Shown here in pieces: positions 15,101 through 27,100 of a stretch of DNA of 64,000 bases. The position numbers and the translations under genes were made by a program. How positions within the stretch are numbered: the first letter of the stretch is position 1; every line of letters starts with the position of its first letter. Below the pieces are notes generated by a model. The model ran no database searches. It had not been told where the DNA came from and saw only the letters and a list, made by a program, of their open reading frames with translations. The stretch is from Maniola hyperantus (taxonomy: Eukaryota > Arthropoda > Insecta > Lepidoptera > Nymphalidae): contig NC_048554.1 in NCBI RefSeq assembly GCF_902806685.2, positions 1,302,001 to 1,366,000 of the forward strand. The letters are read 5' to 3'.

Positions 15101-18100
15101 CACCACTAGCACCAGAAGTGGAGGATTTTTTAATCTTGTCCAGTTCAAGGTAGTATGTAGATCGCATACTTTTTATTTTATTTTTTACATCTTCTACAGT
15201 AAAACCTTCTATTTGCATACCCTCACAAATTTTTTGCAGGGCGGATTGGCGCATGCCTTTGTGTTTATAAAATTCTGAAGTGATATCCCACAGACACACA
15301 TGTTCTCTATACAAAGAAACAAACAGAAGAGTTTGGTTTTCAGTTAATTTCATTGTTAGGAATTAGCTATAGAACTCCACAAAAAACAACAATGCGTGTT
15401 CACTGTAAAACGTGTAATCAAGCACTGGATTGGCCGTTCACACTATTCCAGTGGCGCTGGAATGGGCGAGCTGGAATGAAAAATAGACCGTCATTCCAGT
15501 CACTGGACTGGATTGATCACTGGAATGGGTACATTCCAGTGCAGGTTCACATTGTTCCAGTAGCATTCCAGCACTGGACTGGAATGCTGGACTGGAATGC
15601 TACTGGAATAATGTGAACCGACCATAAATACCAATATCCATTCATAAGGTTATTTATCAAAGGGCTCGATCACCTACAAACTGAAAATGACAGCTACAAC
15701 GTCACGATCGCAATCACCTTTGCTTGGTTGACGCTCGCTCACCATAAGCTACAATACATTGATGCAACAAAAATATAAAAAATTCAGCCAATCACAACAA
15801 TTGCGATTGTAATAATGATTGATGCAGTTTTTCCGCAATCGACCGCAAGCTTTGTTTTGCGGAAGTAAAGTCACTTTCACCGAAAATAAAATCACTTGTT
15901 TTAAAACCGCTATCTTTTATCTTTATAATATACTACATATAAAATTCAAAGTCCTGACTGACTGACTGACTAACTGACTTATAGGTATATCAACGCACAG
16001 CCTAAACCGCTGGTCGTAGAGACATGAAAATTTGAGGGTGTATTCTTTGTAAAGAGTAGGTATCCACTAAGAAAGGATTTTTCGAAATTTCACCCCTAAG
16101 TGGGTTAAATAGGGGATGAAAGTTTGTATGAAAGTCCGTCATTTTTCAAGTTATTTGCATGAAAATTGGTATCTGGGTTGTCGGTCACAAATGAAGAAAT
16201 ACGTGTTCAAGGATTTTCGGAAATTCAACTCTCACCTCGATTTTCTAAATTCCACCCGTGCGAAGGCGGGGCGGGTCAGCTAGTGGTGGTATTAAGTAGT
16301 TATGGTTGAAGTCCAAATTCGTGCCAAGTCCAAAACCATTCGCAAGGCAACCAAAGGTCACCCCGGCCCAAGGCGCGCAAATCATCAGGTCTGCCACCTC
16401 CAACTGGTGATAAATTCGTGCCAAGTCCAAAACCATTCGCAAGGCAACCAAAGGTCACCCCGGCCCAAGGCGCGCAAATCATCAGGTCTGCCACCTCCAA
16501 CTGGTGATCAGGGAAACATATGGACTTACTTGAAATGGTTGAAGTCCAAATTCGTGATGTTCCCACTGCACAACGGCAAGCAGGAATCCGGGAGTCCCCT
16601 TGACTGGCAGCACGGCGTATGGTCCAGACCATTCGCAAGGCAACCAAAGGTCACCCCGGCCCAGGGAGCGCATATCATCAGGTCTGTCACCTGCAACTGG
16701 TGATTAGAACACGGCTGTCTGGATGATTGGTGCGTTAGTCACAATGGTTGTTGCTATGGTAATGGCTGAGGGTGGGGTGAAACACGTACACTTGGAGAAA
16801 TGGGTGTTCAACGTCATGGGTGTACAGATAAAATTGCTATGGGGTCATGGGTGAAACAAAAAATGAAGTGGCCCGTTATTGTGCTAGTAGACAAAACGAT
16901 TGTATATGACTTTAGAATTTATTTATGAAGTAAACAAAAATATTTATATTATAAAGGTCATTACTCATTCGGAAAGAGGGTTCTAAACCAAAATGGGGTC
17001 ACTGTGCCTGTGTGAGGTCGTAAAAAACCTTAAAATCACGAAAAAAATGAACTGTTCCATACAAAAATACTATCGATATTATCACTCGAAAAAGTGTATG
17101 GACCAGATTTTTTTTTCACAATTTGAAAGTTTGATGCCACCGAAAAAACCGGCGAAGTGCGAGTCAGACTCGAAATTTTAAAATAACATAACTACACCGA
17201 GTGCGGTATCATATGAAAGGGGTTTACCGTTACATTCTACTTAAAACAGATTTTTATTTATTTTTATGCAAAATATTTTTTAATTTATCGTGCAAAATGT
17301 CGAAAAAATACGACTGCAGTACGGAACTCTCAGTGCGCGAGTCTGAGAGCGGGGGCACACGATGCGTTGCGGCGGCGGTGCGGCGCCGGCGCGGTGTCGC
17401 TGCGTCGTCTTACATAGAAATATCTGTGGCATGTCACACGATGCGCTCCGGCGCCGCACCGGACGAGACGAGGCGGAGAGGGGTGAATGCGTTGCGACGT
17501 CGGAGCGGCACCGCTCAGTTGTTTTTATTAACAGACTGTCCAACGCTGCTACGGCGCCACTGCGACACAACTACGGTGAAATCTTTGCGGTGCGGCGCCG
17601 CAACGCATCGTGTGCCCCCAGTCTGACTCGCACTTGGCTGGTTTTTGTCTTCGTCATTTGTATGGGATTACGTAACAGAGAGAGCCCTATAATAACTTCT
17701 CACCGTGGATAAATATGCCAGTTAGCTATGTTTACTCACGCCAATTTCGAAGGTCTTGGTAGGGTCGCAGAGCTTGTCCACGCAGCCGAAGTGGTTGACT
17801 CCGCCAGAGATGCAGCATCCTCTCACATCGGGCAGCTTCGGAGCCGCCGCCACTTCTGTACTCCTCATCTTGCCAGGTGTTAAGGTTAGCGACCTTTGCC
17901 ATAAAACATGCATGATTTGAAAGAAATAAAGAAATAAAACTAGTTTATTCATCTTATGCCTAAGGTACAAAAAAAAACTTAAAATTAATGGTTAGTGGTA
18001 GTAGGTAATAAAAAAAATTACTTAATAATCTTCTATATATTTAAAATTCAAAGTCCTGACTGACTGACTGACTGACATAGATATCAACGCACAGCCTAAA

Positions 18101-21100
18101 CCGCTGGTCCTAAAGACATGAAATTTGGAGGGCCTATTCTTTGTGAAGAGTAGATATCCACTAAGAAAGGATTTTTCGAAATTCCACCCCTAAGTGGGTT
18201 AAATGGGGGATGGAAGTTTCTATGAAAGTCGGTCATTTTTCAAGTTATTTGCATGAAAATGGGTATTTGGGTTTTCGGTCACAAATGAAGAAATACGTGT
18301 TTCAGGATTTTTGGAAAATTCGCCCATAAGGGTGGTAAGGGTGGAGTTCTTGCACCCACTTGGCACAAGATGAAATGGCCCCAGCTCAGCATTAATGCTC
18401 AATTAATTAATCAGATTTCAAAAAAAAACTGAGATCCTTATCCATACTAATATCATAAATACGAAAGTATCTCTGTCTGTCTGCTAGCTTTTCACGGCCC
18501 AACAGTTTAACCAATTTTGATGAAATTTGGTACAGAATTAACTATCCCGGGGAAGGCTTTTATCCCGGAAAATCAAAGTGTTCGTATGGGATTCTTAAAG
18601 GTCCATCCGTTTCATATGAAATTCAGTACAGAGGTAGCTTGCGTCCCGGAAATTGACATTTTTATCCCGGAAAATCAAAGAGTTCGCACGGGATTTTTAA
18701 AAATATAAATCCATGCGGACGAATCATCTAGTCTGTATTAATATAAAATACTTGCTAGCTTCCCGCAAGTTCCTACAACAAGTGTACGAATTTTGGAATG
18801 GAATACATTTTTATTCTCTATCTAGTCTGAAACCACCTTTATAAATTTAAAATTAAAAGCTGGCTCGTAAAACAAATCCAACAAAGCAATTATTAGCTTT
18901 CCATTCAAAATAAGTAATCCTTAGAATCCAGCAACACATTTAATATTTAAAGGCCATCTCATCTCATCTCATCTCGCGTAGCTCGGTAAACTGGAACCGT
19001 GCATATTGTATGAAGTCCCTGTGAGCTCGTACATTGTGGTGAGGTGAGGCGAATGGAGATGGAGGAAGGTAGGGCGAGGTGGGAGGAGATGAGGTCGATG
19101 TGGGGGGAGGTGGGGGATGTGGGGGAGATGGTAGATATGAGGGAGTAATGGGAAAATACATCAAAATCGCTTCGTTTTAATTAAGTTAGGTATAGAACCT
19201 AAGTAGAAACAAATCCAGCAAAGCGTATTTATAGCTTTCCATTCAAAGTAATCCTTAGAATCCAGCAACGCATTTACTATTTAAAGGCCTTCTCATTCCG
19301 AATAATTACCTGATCGCGTAGCTCGGTAAACTGGAACCGTGAATATTGCATGAAATCAGGTCAGTGTGACCTCATACATCGTGAATGGGAGCAAACGTTC
19401 AGGACTTAGGACGTTTTGTTTGCGGGAACTCTGAACGTGTGAAACTACCAGGCGTACCCGTGCAAGCGCAGCTCAGGGCGAGTGAGAGTCGCTTCTTTAC
19501 CTAATAATAGTACTCTTTGGCAATAAGTAGGTCATGCGGTTTGTTTCGACCTTTGAAGATTTAGAATTACAAGCTCAGTTGTAAAACAAATTCAACCAAG
19601 TACTTTCTTATAAAGCCTTCCATTCAAAGTAATCCGTAGATTCCAGCAACGCATTACCTAAATATTTAAAGGCCATCTCATCTATACCAATCCCTGATAC
19701 CAATAATAAGAACTAGTGCTAATGAAGTGTATGAGGACTAAATTATATGCTTTCAAAAGATATGAAGGATTAGTGCCATTCAGGTTACTACTAGCGCCAT
19801 CTAGTTAGGAATAATTACCTGATCGCGTAGCTCGGTAAACTGGAACCGTGAATATTGTATGAAGTCACTGTGACTTCGTACATTGTGAATGGGAGCAAAT
19901 CGTTGAGGACCAAGAACGTTTTGTTTGCGGGAACTCTGAACGTGATTGGTTGATTCATCTTCGTCGTATCATTCCTCATGGAGCTCTCCGAGGGATCTAT
20001 TAAGTGGGCATCAAAAGATCGTAATGCTGTCACGTTTACTACGTATTGTGTGACTGATTCTGTGTTCTCTGTTGGTGGGTTCCATGTTACGTTTAACTGC
20101 TTTTCGTTGAGTGGTTCCACTTCGACGTCTTCTGGTGGACTTGGAAGGAGTTCTGGAAATAAATATTTTTATAAAGTACCAATAACAAGAAAGCAGGCAA
20201 CACACATCGAAAGGTTTTTGGCATTACAGTAGCCATTTCGTTTATTTTTCTTACCAATGCCTTCAACAATGCAAGCCAAGGTTTTCTCCATCGACGCAGC
20301 GCAGGAGTAATGTGTTTTAATGTTGTCCGTGACTGGTGAATATTCTCCTCTGCAAACGTCTTGGCAGATGTCTGGTATGTGCTCTTGAATACAGCATGGA
20401 ACGTGGTTGCGACCGTCTGCCATGCACCTGGGGAAGAATACATCAATCATCATAATGATAATATGTCTTCAACTGGAGCATCGATCTTAAAATGCTGCTG
20501 AGGAGAGGGTGGAAGAGGAAGGCAGAGGACAGTACGTGGTGAACTGCTGTCCCAAAGTCCTATGTCTAGTAGAGGACACAATGATTTATCTATCTATCAA
20601 TAAATCTATAACAAATTGAAAACTTACCTAACAATAGCTGGGAAGTCAGTCTGACAAGCCTCTGGGTCCTGTCCAGGTCCATCCAGTATGGTTTGTATGC
20701 TGCAGTAGCCCAAACATCCTCGTGTTACGTTGGAGGACACGCAGCAGTCCGTGTAGTTGTGGGCGAGTGCCGTTGAGGACAACGTCGGAGCATTGGCAGA
20801 GTAACTGTCCGTTACGTTCTGACTGTCTGGTGGTGTCAGTCCTCGGGAGATTACTGGGAATAAAAAAGGTTTTAGTTTTGTGATCTCACTAGGGGTCATG
20901 CCTGAAAACCAGCGCTGCAGTCGACTGACTGCCGCATCCAGCTGAAGAAAGGGTATCTGGGTCTCGGGGAACCAGGGAGCATAACTTTAATCTACTCGTT
21001 GGTTCCTCAGGGACTATGGTACTCTATTTCCGTTCGTATTTTTTTAATTATTTTATTTGTTGTTTTTTGTCTGAAATGAATATTTTAATGATTTACGATT

Positions 21101-24100
21101 TATTTGATTGATTGATTGATTAGAATTGATGATTTACTTAATTAATTAAATGCATACCTATAACCAAGACATTTTAATGAAACAAACGAATTACCATCAA
21201 TAATTCAGGCTTGGCTAGCACAGCATATTATTATCTTTCATATCCAAGCTCATATTATGATTATAGTCAAATAATTTCAATATGATGTACCCCAATTAGT
21301 TTTAACGCGACGATGGAAAAAAGGTGCGTTGTTAAATTAACCCCTAATAGGCAATGTTATTTTATTTTATTTTTTATTTTATTGTTTTTTGCAATCAACA
21401 GCGATATATACAATATAATTTTACATAATAACAGACTGAAAATAAGGCCAAATAGGATTACAATTTTTTACAGATTACTTAAATAGATATGAAATATAAA
21501 TTATTTATAACAGTACGTTTGATAATTTAAACAAGCTTTACAATAATATAATAATATGAAAATATAAAAGTCAATTAACTAGTAAAAATACCTAGTAGGT
21601 GATTCACAACATATGTATGTGTGTGTGTATGTGTGTCTGTGTGTGTGTGGGTGTGTGTTTGTGTGTGGGAGAGAGAGTATGCGTGAGTGCGTGCTTGTGG
21701 GTTATGATATTATGCAGATTTATGTACTATTATAGATTATAGATACTAGTATAATTATTATCAGTTACATATTATTATAATTATTATCAGTTACATATTT
21801 TTTTTTTTTATTTTTTTTTTATGTTTTATGGTCCTTACCTGTAAGTTTATGGAAGCTCCGAACAGGGGGTTCAGTGTTAAGTTCGCACATGTATAGACCG
21901 CTATCAGAAGGCTTGACTGACTTGATCACCAGGGCCCACACATCTCCGCCCCTCATGATTCCCGGCCCTTGGGGAAGTTCATCTGCTGTTAGGAAAATTT
22001 TAAATTACAAATTAACATGCTAATAAAATATTATTGGCATATAATTTATAGGTTTTTTGAATATGGCATGGCCTTTAATTAGGTTGGTATATCCTAATCT
22101 AGGGGCATGGGAATAATTCTAAAAACCTGGAATTACTTTTTGTACCCTTATCATGCATTATTATTATCATTAAGACCAAGAAGAGATGATAGTAGATAGA
22201 GCATGACATCAAAACTGTACCATATAGCTGAAGGCCATTGAATGATACTCACAATCATCATGCAACACCTGTACCTTCTCATGTCTAGAGACTCTGACAG
22301 CACCAGCAGTCAACACCTTCAGGTCTCTGGTACGCTTCCACACCACTTGTTTGCCCCTGGCTTCCAGAACCACCCAATAAACAAGATAATTAATGATACT
22401 CACAATCATCATGCAACACCTGTACCTTCTCATGTCTAGTGTCTCTGACAGCACCAGCAGTCAACACCTTCAGGTCTCTGGTACGCTTCCACACCACTTG
22501 TTTGCCCCTGGCTTCCAGAACCACCCAATAAACAAGATAATTAATGATACTCACAATCATCATGCAACACCTGTACCTTCTCATGTCTAGTGTCTCTGAC
22601 AGCACCAGCAGTCAACACCTTCAGGTCTCTGGTACGCTTCCACACCACTTGTTTGCCCCTGGCTTCCAGAACCACCCAATAAACAAGATAATTAATGATA
22701 CTCACAATCATCATGCAACACCTGTACCTTCTCATGTCTAGTGTCTCTGACAGCACCAGCAGTCAACACCTTCAGGTCTCTGGTACGCTTCCACAGCACT
22801 TGTTTGCCCCTGGCTTCCAGAACCACCCAATAAACAAGATAATTAATGATACTCACAATTATCATGCAACACCTGTACCCTCTCATCTCTAGTGTCTCTG
22901 ACAGCACCAGCAGTCAACACCTTCAGGTCTCTGGCACGCTTCCACAGCACTTGTTTGCCCCTGGCTTCCAGAACCACCCAATAAACAAGATAATTAATGA
23001 TACTCACAATCATCATGCAACACCTGTACCCTCTCGTCTCTAGTGACTCTGACAGCACCAGCAGTCAACACCTTCAGGTCTCTGGCACGCTTCCACAGCA
23101 CTTGTTTGCCCCTGGCTTCCAGAACCACCCAATAAACAAGATAATTAATGATACTCACAATCATCATGCAACACCTGTACCTTCTCATGTCTAGTGTCTC
23201 TGACAGCACCAGCAGTCAACACCTTCAGGTCTCTGGTACGCTTCCACACCACTTGTTTGCCCCTGGCTTCCAGAACCACCCAATAAACAAGATAATTAAT
23301 GATACTCACAATCATCATGCAACACCTGTACCTTCTCATGTCTAGTGTCTCTGACAGCACCAGCAGTCAACACCTTCAGGTCTCTGGTACGCTTCCACAC
23401 CACTTGTTTGCCCCTGGCTTCCAGAACCACCCAATAAACAAGATAATTAATGATACTCACAATCATCATGCAACACCTGTACCTTCTCATGTCTAGTGTC
23501 TCTGACAGCACCAGCAGTCAACACCTTCAGGTCTCTGGTACGCTTCCACAGCACTTGTTTGCCCCTGGCTTCCAGAACCACCCAATAAACAAGATAATTA
23601 ATGATACTCACAATTATCATGCAACACCTGTACCCTCTCATCTCTAGTGTCTCTGACAGCACCAGCAGTCAACACCTTCAGGTCTCTGGCACGCTTCCAC
23701 AGCACTTGTTTGCCCCTGGCTTCCAGAACCACCCAATAAACAAGATAATTAATGATACTCACAATCATCATGCAACACCTGTACCCTCTCGTCTCTAGTG
23801 ACTCTGACAGCACCAGCAGTCAACACCTTCAGGTCTCTGGCACGCTTCCACAGCACTTGTTTGCCCCTGGCTTCCAGAACCACCCAATAAACAAGATAAT
23901 TAATGATACTCACAATCATCATGCAACACCTGTACCTTCTCATGTCTAGTGTCTCTGACAGCACCAGCAGTCAACACCTTCAGGTCTCTGGTACGCTTCC
24001 ACACCACTTGTTTGCCCCTGGCTTCCAGAACCACCCAATAAACAAGATAATTAATGATACTCACAATTATCATGCAACACCTGTACCTTCTCATGTCTAG

Positions 24101-27100
24101 TGTCTCTGACAGCACCAGCAGTCAACACCTTCAGGTCTCTGGTACGCTTCCACACCACTTGTTTGCCCCTGGCTTCCAGAACCACCCAATAAACAAGATA
24201 ATTAATGATACTCACAATCATCATGCAACACCTGTACCTTCTCATGTCTAGTGTCTCTGACAGCACCAGCAGTCAACACCTTCAGGTCTCTGGTACGCTT
24301 CCACACCACTTGTTTGCCCCTGGCTTCCAGAACCACCCAATAAACAAGATAATTAATGATACTCACAATCATCATGCAACACCTGTACCTTCTCATGTCT
24401 AGTGTCTCTGACAGCACCAGCAGTCAACACCTTCAGGTCTCTGGTACGCTTCCACAGCACTTGTTTGCCCCTGGCTTCCAGAACCACCCAATAAACAAGA
24501 TAATTAATGATACTCACAATTATCATGCAACACCTGTACCCTCTCATCTCTAGTGTCTCTGACAGCACCAGCAGTCAACACCTTCAGGTCTCTGGCACGC
24601 TTCCACAGCACTTGTTTGCCCCTGGCTTCCAGAACCACCCAATAAACAAGATAATTAATGATACTCACAATCATCATGCAACACCTGTACCCTCTCGTCT
24701 CTAGTGACTCTGACAGCACCAGCAGTCAACACCTTCAGGTCTCTGGCACGCTTCCACAGCACTTGTTTGCCCCTGGCTTCCAGAACCACCCAATAAACAA
24801 GATAATTAATGATACTCACAATCATCATGCAACACCTGTACCTTCTCATGTCTAGTGTCTCTGACAGCACCAGCAGTCAACACCTTCAGGTCTCTGGCAC
24901 GCTTCCACAGCACTTGTTTGCCCCTGGCTTCCAGAACCACCCAATAAACAAGATAATTAATGATACTCACAATCATCATGCAACACCTGTACCCTCTCGT
25001 CTCTAGTGACTCTGACAGCACCAGCAGTCAACACCTTCAGGTCTCTGGCACGCTTCCACAGCACCGGTTTGTTCCTGGCTCCCATCACTACGCAGGTCAG
25101 CAAGGCGTCTTCACCACTCTTGACCGCAACTCCGCCTGCTGGTGCGCGCATCCAGGCTTCTTTAGGCTCTTCATCATCTGGTTTGCTGCCTGTACTGCTG
25201 GCTTTTTTGGATTCTGTGAAAGAAAATTTACTATTAGTTTTGCATTTCTAGTTCGTGATGTAGAGGCGTAGTTTTAAATTATCGGCAGGAATTGCGCGGA
25301 GTAAGTAAGCCTCGATTTTTCACTTGTGCTCTTGGCATGGCAGACGCGAAGTTTTGTCGGTTTTATCGTTCATTATTATATTTGGTTGAAATATATCTAT
25401 CTAAATATATAAAAGGAAAAGGTGACTGACTAACAGACTGATCTATCAACGCACAGCTCAAACTACTAGATGGATGGGGCTGAAATTTGGCATGCAGATA
25501 GCTATTATGATGACGTAGGCATCCGCTAAGAAACGATTTTTGAAAATTCAACCCCTAAGGAGGTGAAAAAGGGGTTTGAAATTTGTGTATGGACATCGTC
25601 GCGAGCATAAGCTAGTTTATCTTAAATTTGATTCCTCCCTTTCAGCGTTATGTACGTTTTAAGCTATTAAATATTATTTGTTTTAACGGTGAAGGAAAAC
25701 ATCGTGGAGAAACCTGCATACCTGAGAGTTCTCCATAATGTTCTTTAAAAGCTGTGTAAGGTCTGTCAGTACGAGACACGTACTCAGTAGTGTACCAGTG
25801 ATGGATCGATGATGATGATGTATTGTATCTCTAAATAATTCGTAGCGAGATTTAAATCAAGTAGGTACCTACCTATAGGTCAGTGAAACAACATAAAAAT
25901 ATTGAATTCTCGATAGGAATATGTAAAACTAAATTTTTTTATATACTAAAATCTTTTTTCATTTCTCATTTTTAAGGGGCTTTTATAGGTGACCTATATG
26001 CCAGCACCATGCATGACAGTGGCGTGCACAGGGTTCAAAGCCAGGGTAAGCAGTAGTTAGGAAGGTACCACTATAACAATTAAGCTGTGATAGCCTAGTG
26101 GTTAGGACGTCCGCCTTCTAATCGGAGGTCGGGGGTTCGATCCCGGGCACGCACCTCTAACTTTTCGGAGTTATGTGCGTTTTAATTAATTGAATATCAC
26201 TTGCTTTAACGGTGAAGGAAAACATCGTGAGGAAACCTGCATGCCTGAGAGTTCTCCATAATGTTCTCAAAGGTGTGTGAAGTCTACCAATCCGCACATG
26301 GCCAGCGTGGTAGACTATGGCCAAAACCCTTCTCACTCTGAGAGGAGACCCGTGCTCTGTAGTGAGCCGGGATGGGTCGATCATGATGATGATGATGATG
26401 ATGAACAATTTAAGAGAATCACTAACAAATTCATATACTCTCATTGTACTAGAATGTTGTAGGTATGCCTATTGCCTATATTATCTCTTGAGACTTACAA
26501 AGCTATTCTGACCTACGGCGCACCTCTGATGAAAAGGTCAGCTGTAACCAGTGGTCGCCCCGCGAATATAAATGCGAAGACGATACTGAGTGGTCATATT
26601 GAAGGCGGAAAATTATTTATTTTTGAAATTATTTCAAACAAGAAGATGCCCGCAAATTCGTCCGCGTGGATTTAGGTTTTTAAAAATTCCGTGGGAACTC
26701 TTTGATTTCCGGGATCAAAAGTAGCCAATGTCCTTCCCCGAGATGCAAACTATCGCTGTACCAAGTTTCTTCAAAATCGGTTGAACGGATGGGCTGTGAA
26801 AGGCTAGCAGACAGACAAACAGACAGACACACTTTCGCATTTATAATATTAGTATGGATTTGCCGCAAAATGCCGCGCGGTGGCAACGCGACTGCAGCGC
26901 TGCAACCGCAATGCTTTGTGAATCCATATAAACAAAAACATGCGACATTATATTATGGATTTACAGAACAGCGCGGCTTCCGCGTGGCACTTTGCGGCAA
27001 ATTTGAAAAACAGATAAAACTTTACCAGTCTCCGAGTGTATAATTTTGAAAAATACAGAAAATATTTTTTTGATAGACCACCACTATTGAGTTATTATAG

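Larger units (their letters stand above)
12927..15624 (+). mobile_element. PIF/Harbinger DNA transposon, apparently complete
   Basis: Imperfect terminal inverted repeats: left TGGTCAGTTCACATTATTCC, right the reverse complement of TGGTCGGTTCACATTATTCC, flanked on both sides by TA, the candidate target duplication. Both ends have clustered ATTCCAGT/ACTGGAAT repeats. Inside are a two-exon transposase gene (+) and a two-exon MADF-like gene (-), the usual two-gene content of Harbinger elements. It lies in the intron between exons 8 and 9 of the host gene. Both frames are open, so insertion is probably young. Mobility is inference. Confidence 0.9.

Noticed and set aside
16300..16703. ORFs of 115 to 133 residues in other frames
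   Set aside because: Shadows of exon 8 and its tandem copies.
17201..17712. Arg/Ala-rich ORFs on both strands
   Set aside because: They arise from the GC-rich MITE at 17351-17619; no domain, no codon pattern and they span the element borders.
18964..19164. Proline/serine-rich ORF
   Set aside because: Translation of a GGTGGG low-complexity tract next to a decayed exon copy.
20011..20453. Long minus-strand ORFs in alternate frames across exons 5 and 6
   Set aside because: They cross the splice sites and lack DB or FN3 motifs; the correct frames are those with cysteine and tryptophan signatures.
22242..25006. Chain of + strand ORFs of 65 residues and - strand ORFs of 71 residues
   Set aside because: They recur every 151 bp, which is not a multiple of three, and follow the tandem unit. 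The - strand frame is real only in the last unit (exon 2).
22239..25107. CRISPR-like array
   Set aside because: Period is 151 bp with no separate spacer and repeat parts; eukaryotic context and exon homology explain it.
21839..25213. Confirmed Dscam-like mutually exclusive exon cluster
   Set aside because: Copies lack the B-strand cysteine and a clear acceptor with pyrimidine tract, so functional alternative exons are not supported; kept only as a hypothesis.
26084..26160. Possible tRNA gene (A and B boxes, GGTTCGATCC)
   Set aside because: No closing acceptor stem and the same head recurs as a SINE in at least ten places.
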